From the NCBI GenBank assembly GCA_045611765.1, contig JAZKXT010000006.1:1-64000 (forward strand): a stretch of DNA of 64,000 nt, given 5' to 3'. This DNA comes from UMGS1649 sp045611765. Lineage in GTDB: Bacteria; Bacillota; Clostridia; TANB77; CAG-465. Positions within the stretch are counted from its first letter, which is position 1; each line of letters starts with the position of its first letter. A model generated the notes under the pieces. The model saw only the letters and a list, made by a program, of their open reading frames with translations, searched no databases and was not told the origin of the DNA. The position numbers and the translations under genes are program-made. Shown here piece after piece: positions 1 to 8,013 of this stretch.

Positions 1-555
1 ACAAATGGAGCAGTAGAAGTAGCAAGAAGTATATATCCAAAAGCAAATACCAATTACGGTGTAGTATCTACATTAACATATGGAGTGCAATGGGATAGAA
101 CACTAGCTTGGTGGGTAGAAACCAAAGCGCAGAATGGAACAAAAGATGTGACAATATCTAGTAACACGCAATTAAAAAATAGTACAAACTATGGAAATTA
201 TTATAATAATGAAATAGCGTTGGATTCGTTTAATGATGATGCTAAGTATCTGTTATGTTCCAATGTGACTTTAGCAACTACATATGCTGATGTAACAACA
301 GCGAAATCTTCAAGTGAAAGTTGGTTATTAACAACAGGTGCAACAGAGGAAACAAGAGTAAAAAATATTTATGATATGGCTGGAAACTTATGCGAATGGA
401 CTATGGAGGGCTACCTTGCCAGCAACCGTGTTTATCGTGGAGGCAACTTCAACCACGATGGCAGTGTCGATCCGGTTTCTTGCCGTAACAGCTTCACTCC
501 TTACGATGCGTACAACAATTTTGGTTTCCGTCCCTCACTTTACATAAAGAAGTAG
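1..555 (+). CDS. DGR variable (target) protein, FGE-sulfatase/C-type-lectin fold, 5' partial
   Basis: The reading frame is open from base 1, so the N terminus lies outside the window; an internal ATG at 85 is not a likely start. The visible 184 residues have the look of formylglycine-generating-enzyme-like C-type lectin domains used as DGR targets: STLTYGVQWD, then MAGNLCEWTME, then RVYRGGNF and a terminal GFRPSLYIKK. The last ~45 residues are the variable repeat. Sixteen codons there differ from the template repeat at 2821-2952, mostly Asn (AAY) codons changed to Tyr, Asp, Ser, His, Val, Leu, Cys or Phe. It is the likely ligand-binding display protein diversified by the downstream Avd/RT. 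Localisation cannot be judged without the N terminus. Confidence 0.92.
   Translation, partial: TNGAVEVARSIYPKANTNYGVVSTLTYGVQWDRTLAWWVETKAQNGTKDVTISSNTQLKNSTNYGNYYNNEIALDSFNDDAKYLLCSNVTLATTYADVTTAKSSSESWLLTTGATEETRVKNIYDMAGNLCEWTMEGYLASNRVYRGGNFNHDGSVDPVSCRNSFTPYDAYNNFGFRPSLYIKK
408..539 (+). repeat. DGR variable repeat (VR)
   Basis: This 132-bp segment at the 3' end of the target gene aligns without gaps to 2821-2952. I count 20 mismatches, all at adenines of the template copy (10 A to T, 8 A to G, 2 A to C), and none at C, G or T. The last ~15 bases of both copies (ending TCCCTCACT) are identical, as expected for the initiation-of-mutagenic-homing end. Its base composition is much richer in GC than the flanking DNA. 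Confidence 0.97.
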
Positions 556-664
556 CACTGTCCACTAGCGGTGCCAGTACAGGGGTTTGTGTATAGGCAT
601 ATGCGAGATGGGTTTAGACTAAAGCGTATTGTATACGGAGCGAAAGCGATGCGTGTGCATTGCT

Positions 665-749
665 ATGAAATTGGCGTGTTATGCGCCAGTTCGAAATGAA
701 AAAATAAATAAAAGCAATGAAAAAATGGTGTATAACACGCCAATTTCAT
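665..749. repeat. 18-bp perfect inverted repeat downstream of the VR
   Basis: Arms 665-682 and 732-749 (GAAATTGGCGTGTTAT and its complement) are perfectly complementary over 18 bp and separated by 49 bases. Next to it are a 12-bp palindrome GGAGTATACTCC (754-765) and a direct repeat AGCGGAGTAT (751-760, 767-776). The whole gap 556-834 has no credible ORF. DGRs often carry a hairpin or cruciform just 3' of the VR that aids retrohoming. This one is ~125 bp from the VR end, so it could be that element, a terminator for the target gene or a structured RNA. Confidence 0.6.
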
Positions 750-834
750 AAGCGGAGTATACTCCTAGCGGAGTATGGGATGACGTAAAAAGTAAGTGCT
801 TTATGTCTACTATACTTCTACTAGGAGGTTTTTT

Positions 835-1365
835 ATGTATTATGAATTATTTAATGAGGTGTTTTCAGATAATGAAAACAAAATATGTATATTTGAGATA
901 GGAGCATTCTATATTGTTCTAAATGAACAAGCAGCATATTTAAGTGAATTGTTGGGGTTAAAGAAAGTATGTTTTGCTCCTGGAATATGTAAGGTAGGAT
1001 TTCCTAAAGGAAGCCTTACGCAATATGTTAAGAAGTTATCGGACTTAAGCATAAGCTTTGTAGTATTATCTGCTTGCAATATGGATAGTTCGGCAGATTA
1101 TATATATGAGCTAAAAGGATTTAAGAAAAAATATGAATTTGTAGACGAAAGATTTGTATTTAATAAATCTAATTATATATGTGATTGCAATAAATGTAGT
1201 TTTAAGAAAACAGAAATAATGAAAGATTTAGATAATTGCAGAAGAATGGTATCTAGCCTTGCTTCTAAAATATCTAATTTGGAAATAATTAAAGATGATG
1301 AAGTTGAAAGTGAATTTGTAGCAAATGAAAAAGAATATGAAGAGATAATGATTTGGGGAAGCTAG
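835..1365 (+). CDS. DGR accessory protein with MutS domain I-like fold (MSL type)
   Basis: 176 residues. The start at 835 is chosen because AGGAGG lies 6 bases upstream; an upstream in-frame TTG has no such site. Residues ~15-80 (CIFEIGAFYIVLNEQAAYLS, then VGFPKGSLTQYVKKL and ISFVVLSA) match the mismatch-recognition domain I of MutS in order and spacing (GDFYELF, then GxP, then YLxxL, then VxxxEQ). In the Phe-x-Glu mismatch-reading motif the Phe is kept but the Glu position is Ile. A Cys cluster (CDCNKC) follows. The gene abuts avd with no gap, so it is part of the DGR operon. MutS-like accessory genes have been described in DGRs; their role is unknown. No ATPase domain is present, so it is not a repair MutS. 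Confidence 0.75.
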   Translation: MYYELFNEVFSDNENKICIFEIGAFYIVLNEQAAYLSELLGLKKVCFAPGICKVGFPKGSLTQYVKKLSDLSISFVVLSACNMDSSADYIYELKGFKKKYEFVDERFVFNKSNYICDCNKCSFKKTEIMKDLDNCRRMVSSLASKISNLEIIKDDEVESEFVANEKEYEEIMIWGS

Positions 1366-1749
1366 ATGAGTAATAAATATTGTTACAAAGAAAAGCATTC
1401 TCCTAAACAGGACATATTATATATGTTACCAAAAATGGAAAAACATATAGAATACGTGTTGGGAGTAGTATTAAAATTACCAAGAACAGAGAAATTTAAT
1501 ATTGGACAAGAAATGAAACAAGTTGTATATGACACGTTAAAAAATATATTGTTACTAAGTAAAATTTCTGTGTCATCTAGAATTTCTGTGGCAAATGTTA
1601 TAGATGCAAACATAGCTTACGAAAAAGCGTTGATTAGAATAATGTATAAGCATAGGTATATAGATAACAAAAAATATATGTATATGATGGATGAATTGAT
1701 TGCTTTAGGAAATATGTTAGGAGCATATATTAAGTATCTCAATGCCTAA
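1366..1749 (+). CDS. avd: Avd, DGR accessory variability determinant
   Basis: 127 residues, basic and all-helical. It starts at the ATG immediately after the previous stop and overlaps the reverse transcriptase gene by 8 bases, which suggests translational coupling. Size and pattern (YMLPKMEKHIEYVLG near the N terminus, LGAYIKYLNA at the C terminus) fit the four-helix bundle Avd family. Family members form a barrel-shaped pentamer that binds the RT and template RNA and is required for mutagenic cDNA synthesis. Identification rests on size, sequence pattern and position between the accessory gene and the RT. Confidence 0.88.
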   Translation: MSNKYCYKEKHSPKQDILYMLPKMEKHIEYVLGVVLKLPRTEKFNIGQEMKQVVYDTLKNILLLSKISVSSRISVANVIDANIAYEKALIRIMYKHRYIDNKKYMYMMDELIALGNMLGAYIKYLNA

Positions 1750-2770
1750 AAGAAAAAATAACATATACCTTGTAAACTGTACTTATGAAAAGCTATATGG
1801 AGCATATACAATATGTAAAAAGGGGAAGACTAATAGACTAGATGTTATAATGTTTAGCATGGATTTAGAAAAGAATTTAAAAGAAATACTTAGTGAGTTA
1901 TTAAACAGTAATTATACCTTTTCTTCATATAATTTGTTTTATGTGTATGAACCAAAGAAAAGAAAGATACTTGCTGCTAATTTTAGAGATAGAATAGTGC
2001 ATACGTGGTATGTAAATTCGTTTATATTACCATACTTTGTTCCGTCCTTTATTTCTACTTCTTATGCTTGCATAAAAGGAAGAGGAATGCATATGGCAGC
2101 CAAAGATGTGCAAAAAGGATTAAGAAAGTGTAATAATATATTTTCTAATCCTTATGTACTTAAAATGGATATAACAAAATTCTTTGAAAATATTAATAGA
2201 GATAAAGTTTATTCGTTAATTGCAAGAAAAATAAAAGATAAAAGAGTACTAAAACTTACATTAGACATTCTTAATTCTTCATCGTGTTATGATGATGTTT
2301 CTGGCATTAGTCTTCCTATTGGGAATTATACCTCTCAAATGTTTGCAAACATATATTTAAACGAACTAGATAGGTTTATTAAAGATAAACTACATGTTAA
2401 GTGGTACTGGCGTTATATGGACGATATGGTGATAATTTTAGAGAATAAAGAGTGTGCTAAACAAAGTTTATCTTTAATAACCAAATACTTATCTGATGAG
2501 GCAGTCGGTTTAAACTTAACTTTGAATGGAAAAACACAAATATTTAAATTAAGCCAAGGAGTAAATTTTTGTGGATATAAAATAAATGTATCTAGAATGA
2601 GAATAAGAGATAAAGGAAAGAAAAAATTAGTAGCAAAACTTAAATGGATAGATTATAACTTTTATTGTGGTAACATTTCTGTTTCTGATGCCAAAAGATA
2701 TTTTGCAGGACATTTAGGATATATTAAACATGCAGATATATCTGGAATAGTAAAAAAGTATTTAAGTTAA
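1742..2770 (+). CDS. DGR-type reverse transcriptase
   Basis: 342 residues, the usual length for DGR RTs. Visible motifs in order: KMDITKFF (motif A, Asp ~143), PIGNYTSQMFANIYLNELD (motif B region of the DGR/retron/group II RT type, ~192-210) and the catalytic YMDD box (~225-228). A thumb-like basic C terminus follows (CGYKINVSRMRIR). It copies the template-repeat RNA with errors at adenines, and the cDNA replaces the variable repeat. The RT's adenine infidelity is seen directly in the TR/VR pair. The ATG overlaps avd and lacks a strong ribosome site of its own. The template lies 50 bp downstream of the stop. Confidence 0.96.
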   Translation: MPKRKNNIYLVNCTYEKLYGAYTICKKGKTNRLDVIMFSMDLEKNLKEILSELLNSNYTFSSYNLFYVYEPKKRKILAANFRDRIVHTWYVNSFILPYFVPSFISTSYACIKGRGMHMAAKDVQKGLRKCNNIFSNPYVLKMDITKFFENINRDKVYSLIARKIKDKRVLKLTLDILNSSSCYDDVSGISLPIGNYTSQMFANIYLNELDRFIKDKLHVKWYWRYMDDMVIILENKECAKQSLSLITKYLSDEAVGLNLTLNGKTQIFKLSQGVNFCGYKINVSRMRIRDKGKKKLVAKLKWIDYNFYCGNISVSDAKRYFAGHLGYIKHADISGIVKKYLS

Positions 2771-2820
2771 ATAAAATAATTTTAAATATTTGATTAATTT
2801 TATTTAGGGTAAACTTGTAA

Positions 2821-2952
2821 GGGCAACAATACCAACAACCGTGTTAATCGTGGAGGCAACTTCAACAACAATGGCAGTAACAATCCGGTTTCTAACCGTA
2901 ACAACAACACTCCTAACAATGCGAACAACAATTATGGTTTCCGTCCCTCACT
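2821..2952 (+). repeat. DGR template repeat (TR)
   Basis: 132 bp, about 46 adenines, dominated by AAC and AAT triplets. It aligns gap-free to the VR at 408-539, with differences only at its adenines. It lies between the RT stop and an OB-fold gene and is probably transcribed with the RT. The frame equivalent to the VR reads a string of Asn codons and then a stop right after the homology ends, so it is a donor sequence and not a protein gene. Confidence 0.97.
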
Positions 2953-3134
2953 CTAATACTTATGAGATTATATATTTTAAGGAATATATACAGTGTGTAT
3001 TAGTATTAAAGAGAGTTTATCCTTCCTGACAAAGGTAAATAGATTTATAGATATATTGTTTTAGTAATAATTAATTATGAAAGAATGATATATCTACTAT
3101 ATTATTTTCAATTTTAATTATTTGGAGAATGTTT

Positions 3135-3389
3135 ATGAATAAAGTATATCTATTCGGTAAAGTGGTATATAAATCTAAGCTAAAGTACATTATTTCGCCT
3201 AAATTAAAGGTGTATATAGAATTAGTGATAGAAACTCCATCTGGGGATAAATTTAACTTTATTGCAAATGAAGAACAATGTAATAATTTAGTAAAGATTA
3301 GCATGAACCAAACTATATTTATTATTGGGAATATAGAATGGAATAATGAAAATACTAGTGTAAACATTGAAGAGTATGAAATAATATAA
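3135..3389 (+). CDS. Small OB-fold, SSB-like protein
   Basis: 84 residues. I choose ATG 3135, since GGAG (3124-3127) is 7 bases upstream; the ATG at 3129 would be too close. The sequence follows the single-stranded-DNA-binding OB-fold pattern: MNKVYLFGKVV at the start (like NKVxLxGRL in SSB), a middle FNFIANEEQCNNLVK, and IFIIGNIEW near the end (like the VEGRI strand). It lacks the acidic Gly/Pro-rich SSB tail and is shorter than a normal SSB. It follows the template repeat by ~180 bp on the same strand, so it may be an extra DGR component or an unrelated small gene. The family call is moderate. Confidence 0.55.
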   Translation: MNKVYLFGKVVYKSKLKYIISPKLKVYIELVIETPSGDKFNFIANEEQCNNLVKISMNQTIFIIGNIEWNNENTSVNIEEYEII

Positions 3390-3581
3390 CAGCTGAATTA
3401 TATATATTAGTTAAAATTTTTTAAAATATAAAAATCAGCAAAACTGCATGTAAATTCATAAACACACCGGCGTATTTATTTTTATAAATTTGTCGTTTTT
3501 TGTTGAAATATGAGGCTTGGAATGATAAAATAGTTATAGCGCAAACCATTACTTAAATTTAATTAAAGGAGAGGTAAGTGT

Positions 3582-5090
3582 ATGTTATCTGACAGGTTAA
3601 AAGTGTATTTAACATCTTTTTCTGAAGAAGTTACAGGTAGTAACAATCACGTAAAAGTCGAATGGCCCGACGGGCGGGAAGTTAGCTTTGTTGTAGATTG
3701 TGGCCTGTTTCAAGAAAAGGAGCATAATCATAGGAATGCTGAAAAATTGCCATATAAGGCTGAAAATATTAGTTTTGCTTTTGCGACTCATGTCCATACA
3801 GACCATGTTGGTATGTTCCCTAAATTAGTTAAAGAGGGGTTTAATGGACCTTTATATACATCTTATGAAACAGCACAGCTTCTTCCAGTAGTATTAGAAG
3901 AAAGTTATGAACGACTGGAAGATGATTACAGAAGTCAATTTAAGCGGTATATAAGACAAAAAGAAGCCAAAAAGCTTGAAAAAATGAGAGGCCACGGTCG
4001 TGGCAAACGGGATAAACCCAGAAGAGAAGCTAAGAAGAAGGAAAAAGGCCCTGAAATGCCACGTTTGTTTTACGAGAGAAAACATATTGAAAAAATTATA
4101 AGTCATACCGAAGTGGTTGATCTGTACACAACATTTTCTCCGTATCCTGGTGTGGAAGTTACTTTTTATCCTAATGCGCATATTGCTGGTGCGGTGCTTA
4201 CAGTATGTAGAATATTCAGTGAGACGGAAGAAATTCATTTGCTCTTTACTGGTGACTTGGGCCTTACCAATCCTGTAACGAATGTTGTAACGGATATACC
4301 TAAAGAAGTTGCGAATAAAATTTCCTTTATTGTGTGTGAATCTACTTATGGTTCTTCGGACCCCAGACGTAATGACGAAAAGCAAAGAGAGAAGCATATG
4401 GAAATTATTCGTGAAGTTGCAAATAAAAAGGGTACTATCATGTATATGTCTAATTCTTTGGAAAGACCTGAAAGAGTTGGTGTAGACTTAAGAGATATGC
4501 AAAAGGGCTCTAAAATTTCAGAGCATATGAAAAAGTTTAATATCTTCCTTGATACCACGTTTGGCGTAAAGTGTCTTAAAAAGTATTTAAGTATCTACGG
4601 CGGCGATTATCTCCCCGAAAACTTCATGGTTGTAGATAAAACATCCAGAGGCCAGATTTTTGCAGAACATGGCCCCCGTATGATAATCTGTACTTCTCCA
4701 AGGTTCTATCAAGGCTCCTTTTTGAACTACGGTGCCAGGATGCTCGAAGACCCTAATGTTACATTAATTTTTGTGGCATATGTTCCGCCAGAGGTCCAGA
4801 ATATTATTGCATTACCATGTGGCACAGAAATTAACTTTATGGGCGAGACAATAAAGCTTAGATGCAAGAGATACCAATTTGGATACTACTCATCACACGT
4901 TCCCACAGAAGATATGGACAGATTCTTAGCACAGTTTTGGAAGGTAAAAGCAATTCTCTTTAACCATGGCGTTAACGAATCCAAAGTAAACTATGCAAAA
5001 CGGTATAACGGACTTTGTAAGCAAACACATGCACTCCTTTATGGAAGAACCGTGAAGCTTACATCTGACGGAATCGAAAAGTACTTTTAA
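3582..5090 (+). CDS. MBL-fold / beta-CASP hydrolase (RNase-like)
   Basis: 502 residues. The start is supported by AAGGAGAGG 7 bases upstream. Metallo-beta-lactamase ligands are visible in order: VVDCG, THVHTDHVG (HxHxDH), PNAHIAGA and FTGDLG. Beta-CASP markers then follow: VCESTYG and a late YSSHVPTED. This is the CPSF73/RNase J-type two-metal nuclease architecture. A lysine/arginine-rich insert (~125-155: RYIRQKEAKKLEKM onwards) sits between the first motifs. RNA or DNA processing is expected, but the substrate is unknown. Codons ending in C or G are commoner than in the neighbours. It is a single-gene unit with its own promoter region and terminator. Confidence 0.8.
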   Translation: MLSDRLKVYLTSFSEEVTGSNNHVKVEWPDGREVSFVVDCGLFQEKEHNHRNAEKLPYKAENISFAFATHVHTDHVGMFPKLVKEGFNGPLYTSYETAQLLPVVLEESYERLEDDYRSQFKRYIRQKEAKKLEKMRGHGRGKRDKPRREAKKKEKGPEMPRLFYERKHIEKIISHTEVVDLYTTFSPYPGVEVTFYPNAHIAGAVLTVCRIFSETEEIHLLFTGDLGLTNPVTNVVTDIPKEVANKISFIVCESTYGSSDPRRNDEKQREKHMEIIREVANKKGTIMYMSNSLERPERVGVDLRDMQKGSKISEHMKKFNIFLDTTFGVKCLKKYLSIYGGDYLPENFMVVDKTSRGQIFAEHGPRMIICTSPRFYQGSFLNYGARMLEDPNVTLIFVAYVPPEVQNIIALPCGTEINFMGETIKLRCKRYQFGYYSSHVPTEDMDRFLAQFWKVKAILFNHGVNESKVNYAKRYNGLCKQTHALLYGRTVKLTSDGIEKYF

Positions 5091-5100
5091 CCAACATTAA

Positions 5101-5131
5101 ATATCCGCGTGTAAAACACGCGGATATTTTC
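5101..5131 (+). terminator. Rho-independent terminator after the beta-CASP gene
   Basis: Perfect 12-bp stem 5101-5112 with 5116-5127 (ATATCCGCGTGT and its complement), AAA loop, then TTTTC. Confidence 0.85.
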
Positions 5132-5208
5132 ACGCTTATACATATGTTTATTAGGGTAAATATTGAAAATTAATCTAGATTCTGTTAATATTTTATTAGG
5201 AGATAATT

Positions 5209-6588
5209 ATGTTAGAAAAAGGGAAGATATATAAATTTGAAATAGTAGATGTTGGAATAAATTTTGAGGGGATTGCCAAAGATAATGATGGATTAACAGT
5301 ATTTATACCAGGTACGCTAAAAGGTGAAGTTGTTAACGCTAAAATAGTTAAAGTTAATAAATCATACGCTTTAGGTGAAGTAAAGGAATATATACATAAG
5401 GCAAGCGCTAGATGTGGAGAGGATTGCAATTCATACAGACTTTGTGGCGGTTGCGATGCACGACACATGGATTATGACACTACACTAGATATTAAACTTG
5501 CCAACGCTATAAGCACCTTAAAAAAACAAGGTATAGATGCAAGCAAAATAAACAGCATATATGGTATGGGCAACCCATATTATTATAGGAACAAATTGCA
5601 GTATCCAGTAAGATGTATAAACGGAAAATCTATTATGGGTATGTTTACAAAATCTACTCATGATATTGTACAAAATGAAGAGTGCTTAATACAAGATGAA
5701 ATTACACATAGTGTTGCTCATAGATTGTTTGAGCTAATAAAAGACAACTGCTTTGTTGGCTATGATGAAAAATTAGGCACTGGCGATATTCGTAACATAA
5801 TGGTAAGACGTGGCATACATACGCATGAAATTATGTGCGTTGTTGTAATAAATAGTAAAAAACTTGTGCAAGATGCAAGATGGAAAAATATAATAAAGCA
5901 AATAAGTGAAGCATATAAAGATATTTGTTCATTTGTTTTAAATATAAACGAACAAAACACAAACGTTATTTTATCTAATGAAAACGTATGTATATTTGGG
6001 AAAGAATATATAACAGATAAAATAGGAGAATATACATTTAAAATAACAGCAGATTCATTTTTTCAAGTAAATACAATACAAGCGGAAGTACTATATAGCG
6101 TTTTAAAAGAAAAGTTGCAGCTTGAAAAAGATAAAAACCTATTAGAACTTTATAGCGGTGTTGGTAGTATAGGAATATTTTTGGCAAACGGTGTAAAGGA
6201 TGTATATTCTGTTGAAATTGTTGAGTCAGCAACTGAAGCAGCAAAAGAAAATGCTAGAATTAATAATATAACAAATATAATTAATGTAAATGGTGACGCG
6301 ACAAAAGAGACTTTAAAGTTAGTAAAGGAAGGACAATATTTTGATTATATAGTAGTTGACCCACCAAGAAAAGGTTTAGACATAGAAGGTATAGAACTTA
6401 TACTAAAATTAAAACCAAGAAAAATAGGATATGTTAGTTGTAATGTAGCAACGTTAGCAAGAGATTTAAAGCTGTTATGCACAGACGACTATGAAATAAC
6501 TTCTATAGATTTGGTAGATATGTTCCCTTGGACACATCATGTGGAGTGTTGTTCTGTGCTAAAACTTAAGGAAAGTATTGAAATATAG
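5209..6588 (+). CDS. rlmD: 23S rRNA (uracil-C5) methyltransferase, RumA/RlmD family
   Basis: 459 residues, starting at an ATG with TTAGGAG upstream. Order of parts: an N-terminal TRAM domain (~1-60); an iron-sulfur cysteine set at ~69, 73, 79 and 82 with a fourth Cys in QNEECL (~160); and a Rossmann SAM domain with LLELYSGVGSIGIFLA, DPPRKGLD and the catalytic-Cys region YVSCNVATLARDL. It transfers methyl from SAM to a uridine in 23S rRNA (U1939 in E. coli). Paralogues in Firmicutes (RlmCD/TrmA-like) differ in target site, so the symbol is a family-level guess. The MFPWTHHVECC ending is typical. Confidence 0.82.
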   Translation: MLEKGKIYKFEIVDVGINFEGIAKDNDGLTVFIPGTLKGEVVNAKIVKVNKSYALGEVKEYIHKASARCGEDCNSYRLCGGCDARHMDYDTTLDIKLANAISTLKKQGIDASKINSIYGMGNPYYYRNKLQYPVRCINGKSIMGMFTKSTHDIVQNEECLIQDEITHSVAHRLFELIKDNCFVGYDEKLGTGDIRNIMVRRGIHTHEIMCVVVINSKKLVQDARWKNIIKQISEAYKDICSFVLNINEQNTNVILSNENVCIFGKEYITDKIGEYTFKITADSFFQVNTIQAEVLYSVLKEKLQLEKDKNLLELYSGVGSIGIFLANGVKDVYSVEIVESATEAAKENARINNITNIINVNGDATKETLKLVKEGQYFDYIVVDPPRKGLDIEGIELILKLKPRKIGYVSCNVATLARDLKLLCTDDYEITSIDLVDMFPWTHHVECCSVLKLKESIEI

Positions 6589-6835
6589 CGAAAAACTGAC
6601 ACATCTACTAGTATACAAAACAGGGTAAAAAAAGCCATAAAATTAGTAAAAAATTAAAGAAAAAATAGAATAAAAAAACAAGAGTTGTCTGTGGTCAACA
6701 TGTCAACGGACCACAGTTAACTCACGTGGACTGTGTAGTGGTGCTAGAAGTAAAGAATAAAAAGCTGTTAACACCACGACGTTGAAGGACTAATAATAAA
6801 TAAAAGAATATATTCTATTAGAGGAGATTACCATT
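6589..6835 (+). other. Structured intergenic leader
   Basis: 247 bp without an ORF of note. It contains an 8-bp hairpin CTGTGGTC (6689-6696) / GACCACAG (6709-6716), a second pairing of GTGGTG (~6740) with CACCAC (~6773), and repeated GTTAAC hexamers. This is more GC-rich than usual spacer here and may be a small RNA or a structured 5' leader of the next gene. I match it to no known RNA family. Confidence 0.35.
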
Positions 6836-7771
6836 ATGAACGATAAATTTGAAAAGGCAAGAAAAGTTTTAGCTCATGATATGAGAGAGTATGTGCAATT
6901 AATTTTAAAAGAACATACCAATGATATACATCAAGAAAGACAAGAATATTTAAGAGCGATAGATGATTATTACTCTAGAATTGTTGTGACTGATAATGGC
7001 ACAATTAGTATGTTTGCTACAAATAGAGAAATTATTATGCCGTCTCTTGCATACAAGATATTCAAATACATGAAGTTTATTCCGGGATATGGTATTAATA
7101 AAAAGCATAAATCATATAAAGAAGGCGAAATTGTTAATAATAATACTTACTTTGACTATATAAAACATGTATTCATTTCAGGTATGGACGTGGAACAATT
7201 TTTTAGAGATACTTTATTACATGAAACAATGCATTTTTGTGGCTCTGATGGTGGTAGCGCCATGCGCGAAGGCCTAACTGAACTAAAAACAAGAGAACTT
7301 GCACAAAAGTATAATTTGCAGGCGAGCAGATGTGGCTATCCCAAAGAAGTTGAAATAGCGAGTCAGTTTCAACAAATAATAGGGCAAGATACAACAAATC
7401 AAATAACTTTTGCCCAAGATGACACAGAAATATATAGAATTCTGCAAGAAAGATGCGGGAAAAATGTGGCAGATTTGTACATTGAAATTGCTAGGCAAAT
7501 GGATGATGAGTTAAATGCAAAGTATGACCATTCAAAGTTTTGGGGCTTGTTCGGCCCAATAAAAAAGGCTAGAGCATACTTCCAAATAGATTATTCCCAA
7601 ATACAAAAAAGATTAGAGGATTTTAGGCAGGAGGAAAGACAGTCAAAGGATAGCAATGAAAATTTTATTAATACTCTTCAATTACAAAAAGAAAATGAAG
7701 TTGTTAAACAAGGCAATACACAGTGCCAGGAAAAAAAGAAGGTCAAAGAAGACGAAGAATTTGTGTATTAA
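6836..7771 (+). CDS. Putative HExxH zinc metallopeptidase-like protein
   Basis: 311 residues with no signal peptide and no clear membrane segment. A gluzincin-like signature is visible: LLHETMHFCG (HExxH, ~125-134) followed by REGLTELKTRE about 15 residues later, where the Glu could be the third zinc ligand. The C terminus is charged and coiled-coil-like (EDFRQEERQSKDSNENF onward), ending EKKKVKEDEEFVY. I do not recognise the family. Zinc binding and proteolysis are inferred from the motif only. It stands alone, after a structured spacer and before a strong terminator. GAGGAG gives a ribosome site about 9 bases upstream of the ATG. Confidence 0.55.
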   Translation: MNDKFEKARKVLAHDMREYVQLILKEHTNDIHQERQEYLRAIDDYYSRIVVTDNGTISMFATNREIIMPSLAYKIFKYMKFIPGYGINKKHKSYKEGEIVNNNTYFDYIKHVFISGMDVEQFFRDTLLHETMHFCGSDGGSAMREGLTELKTRELAQKYNLQASRCGYPKEVEIASQFQQIIGQDTTNQITFAQDDTEIYRILQERCGKNVADLYIEIARQMDDELNAKYDHSKFWGLFGPIKKARAYFQIDYSQIQKRLEDFRQEERQSKDSNENFINTLQLQKENEVVKQGNTQCQEKKKVKEDEEFVY

Positions 7772-7779
7772 TATTATAT

Positions 7780-7820
7780 AAACAAATCAGGCAAGTATAT
7801 ATTTGTCTGATTTGTTTTGT
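7780..7820 (+). terminator. Rho-independent terminator
   Basis: 15-bp stem 7780-7794 / 7803-7817 (AAACAAATCAGGCAA, one G-U pair) with an 8-base loop and a T-rich 3' arm. Confidence 0.8.
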
Positions 7821-7866
7821 AGTATAGCTAAAAAATACGAAGTTTAGTGACAGAGGCTGTTATTGA

Positions 7867-7895
7867 TTGACAAATTATGTTGAGTAAAGTATAAT
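7867..7895 (+). promoter_or_regulatory. Sigma-A promoter for the flotillin gene
   Basis: Exact TTGACA (7867-7872), 17-bp spacer, exact TATAAT (7890-7895). Confidence 0.85.
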
Positions 7896-8013
7896 AAAAG
7901 GCGAGTTTTATTGCTAGTTACAATCGTATAATTATACAGGAGGAGGAAAGACTATTTTAGTAAGTAGTTTGTGTTAATTAATAAGTAAAATATGGTATAA
8001 AGGAGAAAATTTT

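Noticed and set aside
2841..3029. 62-residue ORF across the template repeat
   Set aside because: It is in a different frame from the VR protein and overlaps the non-coding template; no ribosome site.
7940..7980. Strong GGAGGAGG site without a start codon after it
   Set aside because: No ATG, GTG or TTG at a sensible distance opens a frame; the flotillin gene has its own AAAGGAG later.
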